Assembly (NCBI GenBank): GCA_965112735.1
Contig: OZ218950.1
Span: 7,254,001 to 7,318,000, forward strand
Length of the DNA: 64,000 nucleotides
Source of the DNA: Phaeosaccion multiseriatum
Taxonomy: Eukaryota > Ochrophyta, other classes
Reading direction: 5' to 3'
Shown here: one piece after another, positions 1 through 11,648 of the stretch
Layout: every line of letters begins with the position of its first letter
Numbering within the stretch: the stretch's first letter is position 1
Translations under genes and position numbers: made by a program
The notes under the pieces: model-generated
The model's database searches: none
What the model was told of the DNA's origin: nothing
What the model saw: only the letters and a program-made list of their open reading frames with translations

Positions 1-366
1 CCATCCTACATCTCATTTAACCGTGTTTTTTTTTTGTTGTTGTTTTTTTTTTTTTTTTTTTTTTTTGTTTGTCGAACCGCCTCGACCTCCCGCAGTATGT
101 CAAGGAATATCGATAAGGTCGATATTATCGCTCCTCGTGGGCTTTTTTTGTGGCCATCCCCCTTTCTCTTCTTCCCCTCCTCCTATTCAACGCTGCTCTC
201 TCTTCAGTCTTCCACGTCGTTCTCTACTCCTTGTTCTGTGGTCCCGCTTGCGTCGCTCCCTCCCGCGCTTTGCTCTACCAGTACTCTCTGGTTCCCAAAA
301 AAAAAAAAGAAGAAAAAAGTCCCCATTACATAGACCGGAGTGGAAGAAGAGAAAAGGGGAGCGCAG
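1..366. other. Upstream region of eIF3j
   Basis: No gene was recognised here. It holds a 20-base-plus poly-T tract (about 24-66) and a pyrimidine-rich stretch, then an A-rich tract (297-318) just before the eIF3j start. It presumably contains the promoter and 5' UTR of the downstream gene; no clear TATA box was seen. Confidence 0.5.
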
Positions 367-1797
367 ATGGATTCTTGGGAAGACGATGACTTCGTGCCGG
401 CCATCCCTGCTCCGGTGGCCAACAACTGGGACGACGAGGAGGACGAGACGGAGCTGGAGCCGGAGGTCTCGTACGAGGGAGGCGCGCCCAAGCTGAGCAA
501 AGACAAGCAGGCCAAGAAGCAGCGGGAAACGGACGCCGCATTAGCGGTGAGTGAGCGGGCCCTGGAAGGTCTGGAAGGGCATCTCTGGAGGGGGAGACGC
601 GGCCAGCCCAACGGAGACCGCACAGAGCGGTTCAGTGTGTGGAGCGTCTGTCCCTGTCTCTCGCCTTGCCCTCCTCCTCACCCTTACCATCGTCGTCCTC
701 CTCACTTCTTCTCCCTCCCTTCTACATGCCGGCACCGCCGCCCTTAGGCCCGTGCAGAGTCCGCCCTGCAAGCCAACGAGACACCGGAAGAGCGCAGACT
801 AAGAGAGCGCATGCAGGTGGAGGAGTCCGACCACGACCTCACGGACGAGCTGTTCGGAGGCGCAAAGAGGGAGGCAGGGAGCATCGAGGACCTGCCCCTC
901 AAGAGCATGGCCGATCACCTCAAGGTAGGGGGGCTGAGATGGTATCAGGTGTCAGGTGTCAGGTGTCAGGTGTCAGCAGGACACAGGTCTGCTTGGGGGG
1001 TAGTGATACACTGCCCATCTCTTCCATGTACCGTTCCCACTACTTTTCTTTGTACGGCACATACCTACCTACCTACCTATGTACCTCTCTTTCTCTTTCC
1101 CTCTCTCACTTTCTCTCTCTCCCTCTCTCACTTTCTCTCTCTCTCTCTCTCTCTCTCCCTCTCTCTCTGCGCCCTCCCTGCATACCCCTCGTGTGGTGGT
1201 CCTCTCCCCTTCCCTCCCTATGCTCTGAAGGTTGCCGTGACTCTGGGGGCTCGCATGGAGAAGAGCAAGTCAAACCACCTCATGTCCTTCTACAAGGAGT
1301 TCATCAGCGCCACTGAGAAGAACCTCTCTGTGGACAATATGGACGAGCTCACCACCATCCTGCTCAAGCGCAAGGCGCAAAAAGAGGCAGAGGCCAAGAA
1401 GCCCAAGGCAAGAATAAGGCCAAGAAGCCAGCGCAGGGCAGGAGAGGAGAGGGATGGGGGCGGGGGGCGCTTTTTTGTCGGCTGAAGGATGAGGAGCTGA
1501 AGCCCCCTCCCGCCTGCTTCACTGCCCCGCTTCGTGGCTGACTCCTCTTTTTCTGTCTGTCTTGTCTGGCGTGTGCCGTGCGTGCCTGCGTGCCTCCCAT
1601 ACCCCACACCCATATGCCTCTCACACGGCTGTTCTCAGGTCCAGAACAAGAAGGACACGAGTGCGAGCTTGAGCAAGAAGAAGAAGGAGCTCTCTGCCAA
1701 GAAGAAAGCGCATGAAGACGTGTTCGGAGGCGTGGACGAGGATGCCATCCAGCAGCAAGGGTACGACTTCGAAGAGGCCTACGATGACTTCATGTAG
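367..1797 (+). CDS. EIF3J: Eukaryotic translation initiation factor 3 subunit J (eIF3j/HCR1)
   Basis: Cytosolic translation factor that binds the 40S decoding centre and helps eIF3 assembly, scanning and ribosome recycling. Four exons: 367-546, 760-924, 1231-1407 and 1639-1797, giving 226 residues, normal for the family (about 220-260). The start is the ATG opening with MDSWEDDDF; this acidic Trp-containing N-terminus and the following NNWDDEEDE are the usual eIF3j signature. The middle carries LTDELFGGAKRE and the conserved FYKEFIS region. A Lys-rich segment (SKKKKELSAKKK) precedes the acidic tail ending YDDFM. The first splice junction could alternatively use GTGAGC 4 bases downstream with acceptor 758. 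The third intron starts with GC (AAG|GCAAGA) because no in-frame GT donor exists there. The converging neighbour is the BAR-PH gene. Confidence 0.9.
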
Positions 1798-2042
1798 GCG
1801 GGCTGTAGGCGGACTGTTGGCGGGGCGTGTGTGTGCTGAGGAGGCCTCCGGAGGCCTTTGATCGGAGGCCTTTGACTTTTGACTTTCTGGCCGTCGCAGC
1901 TGCGGAGGTGTCTGCGACAGGCCAGCGGGAGGGCGGAAAGGGTGGGGTGGGGAGGAGGGGGGCGAGGGTGGGTCGCTGCTGCGGCGCCCCTGACCTACGC
2001 AATGCAAGCCCTGCCTCTCGCCCGGTTGGCGCCGCCGCTGCC

Positions 2043-2080
<38 letters not shown>

Positions 2081-2187
2081 CCCCGAGCTGTTCGTGTGAG
2101 TGCGTGAGGGGGTGCTCCCCCGGGGTGCAGCGGGCGAGCAGCTTGGGTGGGGGGGGGGGCACGCACGGCCAGGGACGCATACAATGT

Positions 2188-2305
2188 GCAGCAAGGCAAG
2201 GCAAGGCAGAGCCAAGCAAAGCAAGGCAAGGCAGAGCAAAGCAAAGCAAGGCAAGGCAGAGCAAAGCAAAGCAAGGCAAGGCAAGGCAGAGCAAAGCAAA
2301 GCAAG
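2188..2305. repeat. GCAAGGCA/GCAAAGCA tandem repeat
   Basis: Five-base register repeat alternating gcaag, gcaga and gcaaa over about 118 bases, downstream of eIF3j. The long open frames across it are a by-product of the repeat. Confidence 0.8.
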
Positions 2306-2564
2306 TTGAAGTTCACGAGAGAGCGGAGAGACACTCCTCTGCAGAGCTTGTGTGTGTGTGTGCGTGCGCGACTCACACCTCCGCAGGGGAGGCATCAGAG
2401 CATCAGTAGCTGGCCTCGTTTCTTGTGTCGTGGACAGCCCTTCCTGGCGGCGTTTGAATCACCAACAGCAGCACTTGATTGAGCGGTTCGCGTCCCTTTG
2501 AGGTCAGCGACGGTACCAGTGTAATTCACCATTCACATGCGTTTTAGCTTTAACACCATTCCCC

Positions 2565-2745
2565 CAGACCCCACACAATGTGTTAGTCTTACAGACCCCA
2601 CACAATGTGTTAGTCTTACAGACCCCAAGGTGTCAGACCCCAAAGTGTTAATCTTCCTTTCCCCCCCCCCTTGTGTTAGTCTTACTATACAGACCCCAAA
2701 AACAAGGGGTAGTTTACAGACCCCACACACCCAATGTGTTAGTCT
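2565..2745. repeat. GACCCCACACAATGTGTTAG minisatellite
   Basis: About six imperfect units of 25-30 bases beginning GACCCCA and most containing the palindromic-looking ACACAATGTGT core followed by TAGTCTTACA. Unit length and sequence drift across the array. No coding role was seen. Confidence 0.7.
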
Positions 2746-3946
2746 TGGGTCCATGACAGCAGCCCCTCCAAAGATGTGATGTGCTTGTCTTGTGAGGTAA
2801 AGGGGAGTAGCCGCTTCAGCGCTTCAGAGCCTTTCAAAGGTGGCGGGACACACGAGAATGTGTGACTGAAAATGGCCCAGAAATTGGCGGGACCACTCAA
2901 GGCAAAACAAAGGGGGTGTCCATAAATGAGACTGTAGAGGAAGCTGTCGCCGCCCCCGTCTCTCTGCTGCCACCCTTGTTCCCCTGACTGCTGCCACTGC
3001 CGCAGCTGCCGCGCCTGGCTGCCTATCAACCCAACACATTGCTTGGGGTCTATGGAAAAGGCGGATGAAAAGGCCACCCCATTCATGGCTGTGCTGTTTA
3101 ATGGACCCCGCACCATGACACACCGTGACACACTATCCATGTGTTGGGTCTGGGGCACCCAACAAAACTCTTCCTACTTGACTCTCCTTCAAAAGAACTA
3201 AACCCCATACGCTACTGCTTGACTATGCGCCCCCTTGCATGCCGCTCAGTGGCTCAGTCTTGTACATATCTTACACACACACACACGGCATATTCACTTT
3301 CTGTGATACGCCCCACCCCACCGCGGGAAGGGAGGGGGGTATGCCAAAGCGCTACACCGACGATGCCGGAGCTTATGACAGACCCCCACAGAAGCAGAGG
3401 GTATCTATCTCGGGCCACCACAGTGACAGAGGGTATTTATCTCAGACCCCCGGGACCCGCCCGCCCCCCGGGAGAGGACCCGCCCCTCGTCCCAGCACAC
3501 ATGTCCCCGCCCACCGCCAGCACCACCCAGCCACAGCAGTTGGTCGTACAGCCACAGCCAGTCACTCCTTGTTGGGGCAAGGCACAAGACGAGGAGGGAG
3601 CAGGCCTCCCTAATAACATGGCTCGAGGCTCGAGGCTCAAGGCTTAAGCGCTGTTCAAGGACTCGGTGGAGCCCTCTGCCACCAGGCCGCCGTCTGAGGA
3701 ATCGCGGCGGAAGCTGACAGAAAGGGGGGGAGGGAGGGAGGGGCGCCATCAGAAATGGGCAGGGCACAAGTGAGACTCCATTCCTCGACATCTAAACTCG
3801 ATGTACGACGTATGGTATCACATGTCATCTTCCCATTACTGAAGACGAGGAAGGTCCGGCGGGAAGGGCAAGGTACTTTCGCCTTACGTACGTAACACTT
3901 ACGTACCCTTACACATGCACCCTTGACACCCTTACACACCCGTTAC

Positions 3947-4140
3947 TCACTTGGTCTCCCTGGAGATTTCCATGGCTTGCACCACCCACTCCATCATGAG
4001 CTCAGGCGTGGCCACGCGGACCTTCATGATGCGAGCAGACTCCGTTTTGAACATGCCTGCAAAAGGGGGAGGGGAGGGGAGCATCAGCGGTGAGAGCCAG
4101 GGAAAGGTCGGGATGCAGAGAGAGAGAGAGAGAGCAGAGA

Positions 4141-4173
<33 letters not shown>

Positions 4174-4908
4174 CGCACGGCAGACAGACAGACAGACAGA
4201 CAGACAGACACAATATCGGATAGCAGCGTTCCGCAAGGTCCAATACACTGAAACTGAGAAACCTGCCCACAGACTTGGGACTCACTCTTGAGACCGGTAT
4301 TCTTCTTCGCGCCCGTGATGGTGAACTGCCTTTGGTGCTCCTCAGAATCCTTCGAGCGAGCCTTCGTCGAGTTGCGCGAGAGATCGAGCGACCAAGTGGG
4401 CATGAGGACTACGCCCGCCTGGTTGCTCTTTCCGAACTTGCTGTGTACGTCAATGTCCGGGGGGGTTAGGCGGTCGAGGGCCGGACCGATCTCCTTGCTG
4501 ACGTCGTCCGGGAGGGCGAAGAGGTGCATCCAGTTGTCTCGCGTGATGACGCCCACGCCGTGGATCCAGTCGTGGTTGGCCATAACCTCTCCACGCTTGT
4601 ACTCCAGCAAGTCTGCCTTGGTGAGCAGAGGAGAGTTCAGCATGTCCGAGAGCTTGGTCATCTGCCCTGCATGAGGCGGGGTGGGCATGTTTGTCACCTC
4701 CTGCACCACGGTCTCCGGGCTGAGCTTGGCGCGGGACTGCACGGGGGAGTCGCCGCCCTCCTCCTGCCCATGCCCTCCTCCTCCTGCTGCCGCTCCGCTC
4801 GGGGCCTTGCCGATGTTCTTCTCCACCTCGGCATTGAGTTGCTCCAGTTCAAGCTCCATCTTCGTCAGTGACTCGCGGAACGGGCTGGCCAGCTGATCAA
4901 CCACACGC

Positions 4909-4988
<80 letters not shown>

Positions 4989-7233
4989 GTAGAGTGAGCA
5001 GAGTGAGGGCTGGCACAGCAAGGAGAGAGTGAAGGGAGTCACATCCCCCTTCGGCGGGGAGGAGAGAACGGGGGTCAAGTAGGCGAGAAGGGAAGCCTCC
5101 CTTCCTCCCTCCCTCCCTCCCTCCCTCCCTCGCTCCCTCCACAACCCACACACTGCTCTCTTCCCTCTCCCCACGGCCACTCCCACTCACGCACTCACCG
5201 CGCCGATACCCGTCCAGGTGTCTTGCTCTGAGTCCAAGAGAGAGTTCAGAAGCTCCTGCACCGTACGGCGCTGCCTCAACACGATCTCCCTGAAGGGGGG
5301 GTGCAAGTCAGTCCGTCAGTCAGTCAGTCAGTCAGTCAGTCAGTCAGTCAGTCAGTCAGTCAGTCAGCCAGTCAGTCAGCCAGACAGTCAGTCAGTCCGT
5401 CAGTAAGTCAGCAGTCTGTCCGCGAGAGCCATCAATCCGCCCAGCCCGTATGATGGCTTGACCAGACCTGCCCACACCTCCTCGACAACGGCCGGCCCAC
5501 ACCCCCTGACACCCAACACACACACCCTCTCATACCCAACCACACCCACTCACCCCCCCACACACCTACCCACACCCACTCACTTGATCTCGGCGAAGAG
5601 CCCATTCATGATGGTCGTGTAGCTCTTCCACGCCCTTCGCTGCTTCTCGGCTGAGGCATAGTAGTAATGCTCTGCGAGCCACTGGTCTGTGTAGGCGGCC
5701 TTGTCGAGGTCTCTGGAGCCCGACTTCTCTCTGGCGGTGGTGTGGCTGTAGGTGACGCTGTCCACCACTTGCTCGAAAGCACTGCAGAGAGGAGCCAAGT
5801 GTGTTGGTATAGGATTGGCTGACGTGCACACGACACTCACAAAGACCATCACAGCACCAGCAGAGAGCCGCTTCCGTCTCCTCCGTCCCTCCCTCGCTGA
5901 CCTCATCATCCTTCAACGTCTTCACCTTCTCCTTCTCCGACTCACCGAGACACAAACTCATCGCCGCTAGGCTGCAGGGCCATGACCCTGTCCCCCTCGA
6001 GGAGGGCCTTAGCGGCCTGCTCGTTGGTCTCCGTGGCCATTTCCTGCAGGGGCGCAATCTCGGCCGTTTCGGTCAGTAGGCAGAACTTGTGGTACTCCTG
6101 CCCTGCCACGGTGTCCTTCGAGGCGAGATGGGCAAGCGCCCGGCGAGAGGGGTTCTCGTCCTCCAGGTCCTGAGGGGGGGGATGGGGGGGAGGGAGGGAG
6201 GGGGGGAGGGAGGGAGAGAGAGGCTCGTGGGGGAGGGCAGGAGCACGACCGTTCCTTCCAGAGCTTGGAAGCAGGAGCGAGTCTTACATTGCAAGGCATC
6301 TTGGTGTGGAGGGCGCTGAGTGTGTCCGCTGCTTGACGTTGGGCCAGCACTCGGGCTTGTGGAGAGAGAGAAAGAGAGGGGGTCAAGGGGTCAAGGTTGC
6401 GAGCGAGACGACGAAGCAAAGCGAAGCAGGTAGGGCACGGGGAAGTCTCACCTCTGAGGTAGACAATGGTATGGTTGACAACGGCCTGTGAGTCCGCCAG
6501 CACCACTTTCATAGCGGCGAAGTACGCCCTGCACAGAGACAGCGGAAGGGAAGGAGTAAGAGGTGATCAGCGGGCCCAGGGGGGGGAAGAAGGGTGGGAG
6601 TCACAGCAAGGACCCGCAGGAAGTTGTTGGCTCACAGGACCCAGTACTGTACCTGAAGCTATCCTGCTGGCGCTCAAAGAAGACGGCCCTGCTGTTCTCG
6701 TAGTCCTTGACTAATTTATAGTCGGCGGCCTTGGCGGCTTGCCTCTCCGACGCGATCTGCGACCCCTTCCTCGTCACGCTGCCTGGGGGGCCGATGGTGG
6801 CGATGGGGGCATCAGTGGGTTCGGTGGCGGTGGCGGCCGCAGCTGGGGGTTGCTCAACCTCGGCCACAGGAACTTCAGGTTCCTCAGACACCGCGGCGGC
6901 TGGGGGCTGCTCGGGCACGGCAGCTGGGGCTTGCTCAGGCTCAGGCACGGGAGTTGGGGGGGGGGGGGGACCGGCGACTGGGGCTTCCTCGGGCGTAGGC
7001 ACAGCGGCTGGGGGTTCCTCAACCGCAGCAGGCCTCCCCTCCCTCGGCGGTACGGGAGGGGCGGCGTTGGGTACTCCAGGAGGATTCGCGTCCGCCACAG
7101 CAGCCTTGGCACCTTCCACAGATTCGCTCACTGCAACCTTCCCATCCTCCACAGTCTCGCTCTTAGCCTTGTCAACTCCCGCTGATAGATCTTCCGAAGC
7201 GACCTTCACACTCGTGGGCACCGCCGAGCTCAT
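3947..7233 (-). CDS. BAR-PH domain membrane-curvature protein
   Basis: Predicted peripheral membrane protein that binds and bends phosphoinositide membranes. Eight exons (minus, high to low): 6653-7233, 6452-6528, 6288-6355, 5946-6169, 5584-5781, 5199-5289, 4286-4892 and 3951-4056 (the stop extends to 3947), giving 651 residues. Residues 1-165 are low-complexity and proline-rich (PPVPPREGRP), a possible SH3 ligand. Residues 165-470 form long amphipathic helices with coiled-coil character typical of BAR/F-BAR dimers. Residues 500-650 look like a PH domain: beta strands around GVGVITRDNWMHLF, then a C-terminal helix ELMMEWVVQAMEISR carrying the conserved PH tryptophan. It resembles fungal Slm-type BAR-PH proteins in layout only. 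The final TGA overlaps a GTGAGT donor-like site, so a further 3' exon is possible, but the protein ends naturally after the PH helix. Introns hold CA and CAGT repeats. Confidence 0.75.
4917..4987. repeat. (CA)n microsatellite
   Basis: About 34 CA dinucleotides inside an intron of the BAR-PH gene, immediately 5' (on the coding strand) of the PH-encoding exon. Confidence 0.9.
5303..5410. repeat. (CAGT)n microsatellite
   Basis: Tetranucleotide CAGT run of about 105 bases with CAGC and CCGT variants, within a BAR-PH intron. Confidence 0.9.
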
Positions 7234-7850
7234 CTCGAAAGTACTGAGAGCTTCTCCTGCTCTGCTGTTACTGAAGTGTAGAGAGATGAAGAAAAAAAAG
7301 AAGATATGAAAAGGGTCGAAGATAGAAGGGATGCGAACCATTTGGGGAAATTTATGCCCAACACGTGAAGCATCCGGTCGCCTGTTCCGCTCGCTTGCCC
7401 AAATCTCTGACAACATCGATTTTTTTTTAGTATCCCGCGACGTATTGATACACCTAATTGACGCACGTTTGCTGCTTGACTCTCGGTTGATTTTGTAGTA
7501 GGTGCTGCTACTGGTGCTGGTGCTTCGGTTCTTTCGGGGGTTCGGTTGAATTGGCCGCTTTCTCGGACGAAACAACGAGCACAACAGGAGGAAAGAGGGG
7601 AAGGGAACAAAGGGGAATCACCCTTTCCATAACGGGTTTTGATTCAGATTAGCTTGTCTGGTCCTCTTGATGGGCCGGGGGGGGGGGGGGGGCGAGGGTA
7701 GGTCGATTTCTGAAAGACTGAGTAAGTGAATGAGAGGAGCAAGAGAATGAGGAGGAGAGCAGAGGGTTGATGGAAGCGGAAGCACATCACCACACCGACG
7801 ACGGAGACGGCGGCGACGGAATTGGAACGGAGGTCGCACTTTGCAGCACC
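7234..7850. promoter_or_regulatory. Divergent intergenic region, BAR-PH / RING-CH
   Basis: About 0.6 kb between divergent start codons. It holds a short poly-A/T tract (7419-7430), a G run (7679-7692) and pyrimidine/purine-rich DNA. It presumably carries both promoters; no specific element was recognised. Confidence 0.45.
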
Positions 7851-8519
7851 ATGAGTGGCGCCGGCAGCAGCGGTAGAAGCGATGACCCGATCGACTCGGT
7901 AGGTGGGTCCTTCCCGTCAGAAGCAGGAGCAGCAGCAGCGGCGGGGCTGGAGCTGGGATCATCGTCGGCAGCACTGGCGTGTTGCCTACCCTGCCGAACG
8001 CTTGCTCGCCTGCTGCCTGCGTGGCTGTCGGACTTTTGCTGTATCCCGTGCTGCCAGTGGTGCCTTCGACAGGCGCGCCGCGCCAGCCCTTCGAGCAGCG
8101 GGGAGCGGGAGCGGAGGGAGAGGAGGAACAGGAGGGGCAGGAGGCGGGAGAGAGAAGTCATGGGCCGCGCCGGGGCAGCTGGGACTCTTGCAGGTGCGGA
8201 GGAGAGGCCATGTACAATGTACACTCTCACCGAAAGTGTGAGATGCTTGTGCCCTGCTCCTTGTCCAATGTGCGTCCTAACCTTACACCGTAATGTGCCT
8301 GACACTCTGCACCCCTCCTCAGGTGCGGGGACGGGGCGGCGTCTGGGCGGGCGGCTGAGCGGGGGCAGCCGAAGCTCGCTTCTCTACGGCCAGAGAGGGG
8401 GCGACTACGAGCTGGTGGGGGGGGGCGGCCCTCCCAGTGGAGCCCACATAGAAGACTCCAAAGCCCGCCGATCGGTAAGGCAGCAGACCGACCTAAGTGG
8501 GCTTGGTTGTGTACGTGTA

Positions 8520-8586
<67 letters not shown>

Positions 8587-9434
8587 GGGTGGGTGTACGC
8601 GCTCCAGAGTGTGTGTGTATGTGCGGCATGCGTGTGCTTGTGAAGAGCAGGAAGGGAGGGGCTCTACTCTGGGATGCACGTGTATAGAGAGTGAGAGAGG
8701 AGACTGAGAGGGCCAGGCCAGGCAGGAGCAGGGACCCCCCGAGTCGCATCACGAGGCGACGTTGAGTCTCTTCGCTCTCCCTGCCCTCTCTTTGCCTCTC
8801 TCTTCCCCGTCTCTGACCTCTCTCTTCGCTCTCCCTGCCCAACCTCTGCCCCCTCTCTTCTCCTTCCGACCAGTCCTCGTCCTCCAGCAGCGCTCTGCAA
8901 CGCCTGCGCGAGAAGGAGGCACGCTTCATCAAAGGCGAGTTCGTTATGCCAGGCAGTGCGGCGCAGCACAGCCAGAGGGACCGTGCCAGGGCGGCCTCAA
9001 GAGCCGAGGCTGAGCTCCTGAGGGGCGACCGACACGCACACGCCGGCGTGCAGGACCAGAGCCAGGGCGGGGAGAAGGGGGCAGAGGGGGGGCAGCAGCA
9101 GCAGGGGCAGCAGGAGGAGGGGCAGGGGCAGGAGGAGGCGCCCGAGGCAGAGTGTGTGGTGTGCCTGGAGGACTTCACCGCGGAGGACCCTTGCATGCTC
9201 ACGCTGTGCAGCTGCGGCGTCAACCGCACTCTGTTCCACTACCGCTGCCTGCTGCAGTGGGTGGGCGGCCTCGACGATGCGGACAACGCCTTCTGCCCGG
9301 CCTGCAGGAGCCCTCTCTTTTATGAGGAACACGTCAACTTGCTCCGGCACAGGGAGGGCCAACAGCAGCAGCAACAACAGCAGCAACAGCAGCAGGGTGC
9401 TTCTTCCTCGCAAGAGACACCTGCCATCTTGTAG
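7851..9434 (+). CDS. RING-CH (MARCH-type) E3 ubiquitin ligase
   Basis: Predicted E3 ligase. Exons 7851-8193, 8323-8474 and 8874-9434 give 351 residues; an in-frame ATG at 7770 lies in a weaker context. The RING-CH finger spans residues 258-309 and fits C-x2-C-x13-C-x-C-x7-H-x2-C-x15-C-x2-C exactly (CVVC, CSCG, HYRC, CPAC), with the Trp after the sixth ligand (RCLLQW) seen in MARCH proteins. MARCH ligases normally follow the finger with transmembrane helices; none is present here. Residues about 35-65 instead hold Cys clusters (CCLPC, CCIPCCQWC), possible S-acylation sites for membrane anchoring. The C-terminus is poly-Gln. The intron 8194-8322 is a multiple of three and open, so its removal rests on composition and on CAG|GTGCGG repeated at both ends. 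Confidence 0.75.
8511..8592. repeat. (GTGTAT)n microsatellite
   Basis: About 13 GTGTAT hexamers in the second intron of the RING-CH gene. Confidence 0.9.
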
Positions 9435-9580
9435 GCGTGTAGAGTGTAGAGTGTAGACATACGTTATCGCAAGGGACATGTGCCATTTGTAGGCTTCTAG
9501 AGTGTATAGTGTAGACATACGTAATGCAAGGGACATGTGCCATTTGTAGGCGTGTAGAGAGTAGAGTGTAGAAATAAGAG
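9410..9580 (+). repeat. Three-copy 57-59 bp repeat spanning the RING-CH stop codon
   Basis: Copies start at about 9410, 9469 and 9526, each beginning GCAAGRGACAYSTGCCAT and running through GTAGGCGTGTAGAGTG to GTAGACATACGT. The first copy includes the last codons and stop of the RING-CH gene; the others form its 3' flank. Confidence 0.85.
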
Positions 9581-9905
9581 GAACCTCGATAGGAGGCCCC
9601 GATGAAGAGCCAAGTAGTAAGTAGTAGTAAGTAGTAGTGGGAAACAAGGTTTGGGTTACAAACGGTAAACTTAATGTACAAACAAACGAGTTGGCTGTAC
9701 CTCATATACGTATCTGTTGCTTAGCAAGCTGCTCTTCCTCGGCCGTAATTCCTTCTCCTCACTATTATCTGCTTACGCCCGGGGCTTGGTTTTTTTTGTT
9801 TTTTTCTCCTCAAAAGACGAGCACCACCTGGGCAGCTCAGTAAGGCGCACCAACCAACGAGTGGACCGATTGATTGATTGATTGATTGATGGATGGATTC
9901 CCTCA
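9435..9905. other. Convergent intergenic region, RING-CH / WD40
   Basis: About 470 bases between two gene 3' ends. It begins with the direct repeats and includes a GATT tetranucleotide run (9868-9890). No gene was seen. Confidence 0.5.
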
Positions 9906-11573
9906 TCATGTGGTCCGGCCCGTTTGATAGACCACCACCTGACCATCCGCCAGCCCGAGGAAGAGCTGATCCGAGCCAAGCTCAGCCGTATCCGCGGGAT
10001 GGTGGAGCCACAAGCACTTGATGCGACAAGGCGCTCGGAACACCCTCTGCAGGCCGAGAGTGCTCAAGGACCACATGCGTAGCTCGGCTCCATCGCAGGC
10101 CGAGTATAGGTGGGAGGGGCTAAGGTAGAGGGAGGTGATGGACATGGAGTGGGCGGTGATGCGTACGACCTGAGTGTGGCCGAAGCGCCCCTTCGTAGGC
10201 ACGTTCCAAACCTGAGAGACGAGGGGAGGGGAGCGGGAGGAAGGGGGGAGGGGAGGGGAGGGGAGGGGAGGGGAGGGGAGGGGAGCGGAGGGGAGGGGAG
10301 GGGAGGGGAGGGGAGCGGGAGGGGAGGGGAGGGGAGGGGAGGGGACGGGAGGGGAGGGGAGGGGAGGGGAGGGGAGGGGAGGGGAGGGGAGGGGAGGGGA
10401 GGGGAGGGGAGGGGAGGGGAGGGGAGGGGAGGGGAGGGGAGGGGAGGGGAGGGGAGTGGGAGGGGAGGGGAGGGGAGGGGAGGGGAGGGGAGCGGGAGGG
10501 GAGGGGAGGGGAGGGGGAGGGGAGGGGAGTGGAGGGGAGGGGAGAGAAGGGGAGGGGAGGGGGAGGGGAAGGGGAGGGGAGGGGGAGGGGAGGGGAGGGG
10601 AGCGGGAGGGGAGGGGAGGGGAGAGGAGGGGGAGAGGAGGGGGAGGGGAAGGGAGGGGAGGGGAGGGGAAGGGGAAGGGGAAGGGGAGGGGAGGGGAGGG
10701 GAGGGGAGGGGAGGAGAGGGGAGGAGAGGGGAGAGGAGGGGAGAGGAGGGGGAGAGGAGGGGGAGGGGAAGGGAGGGGAGGGGAGGGGAAGGGGAGGGGA
10801 GGGGAGGGGAGTGGGAGGGGAGGGGAGGGGGAGGGGGAGGGGAGGAGAGGGGAGGGGAGGGGAGGGGAGGGGAGGGGAGGGGGAGGGAGGGAGAAGAGTC
10901 AAGCGTGATACGGGTGAGAAGAGCAAAGTAGAGTAGCAGAGGAATTCCATGTCTTGGATGGCAGTGGACGGCCCCTTGACTTACCACTACACTTCCGTCC
11001 CGAGAGCCCGAGAACATGTACCTATAGAGAGCAGCACAGAGCAACGAGGGGGAAATCGTGTAATCTGTTAAGGGCTGGATGAGTGTCTCGGTGAGAGTGA
11101 ACACGTGTGGCAGAGAGGCACCATCGCGATGATCGCCTTTGGCCTTTGCCGCACTCTGTTATTGCTCCACTGCCACGTGATACGTGCATGCGTGAGTGCG
11201 TGCGACGGTGTTGTTCCGCTGCCGACGGAATGAATGACCGACGGAAAGAATGTAGGGCCCACGGAATGAATAAAGGGCCGACGGAACAAATGAAGGGCCG
11301 ATCTACCTGAAGGTTCCGTGCGGCCCCCCACAAGCCATGCAGTTGATGGGCACCTTGCCGTGGCGTAACTCCTCCTGCAGGCAGAAGGGCAACGGCTCCA
11401 GGTGCATGTGACACTCGTGACGGTCCTGGGGAAGGCGTGGGAGGGTGGGGGAAGGCAGTGGAGGGTCAGACAGAGGGTTGATGGGTGGACGGACAGACCG
11501 ACAGGCGGATGGGCGAACACAAGCAGAGAGATAGATAGATAGATAGATAAGATAGATAGATAGATAGATAGAG

Positions 11574-11648
<75 letters not shown>

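Larger units (their letters stand above)
1798..3946. other. Convergent intergenic region with several short repeats
   Basis: Lies between the 3' ends of eIF3j and the BAR-PH gene. It contains a CTG run (2038-2078), a GCAAGGCAAAGCAAGGCAGA-type tandem tract (2188-2305) and several copies of a roughly 27-base unit built on GACCCCACACAATGTGTTAG (2565-2745). Degenerate inverted copies of that unit occur near 3020-3145. Open frames here (for example 3141-3647) have no recognisable domain or coding bias, and I see no convincing gene. Confidence 0.5.

Noticed and set aside
3640-3950. Extra 3' exon of the BAR-PH gene (minus; tail GGLVAEGSTESLNSA)
   Set aside because: A GTGAGT donor overlaps the stop, and an acceptor at about 3700 exists, but the reading phase does not fit that tail and the PH domain is already complete.
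7770-7850. Upstream in-frame ATG of the RING-CH gene
   Set aside because: Poor context (T at -3) compared with ACCATGA at 7851; kept only as an alternative start.
10064-11104. Long Pro/Leu/Ser or Gly/Glu/Arg open frames over 10.2-10.9 kb
   Set aside because: Produced by the GGGGA simple tract, which lacks stops in several frames; it lies in an intron.
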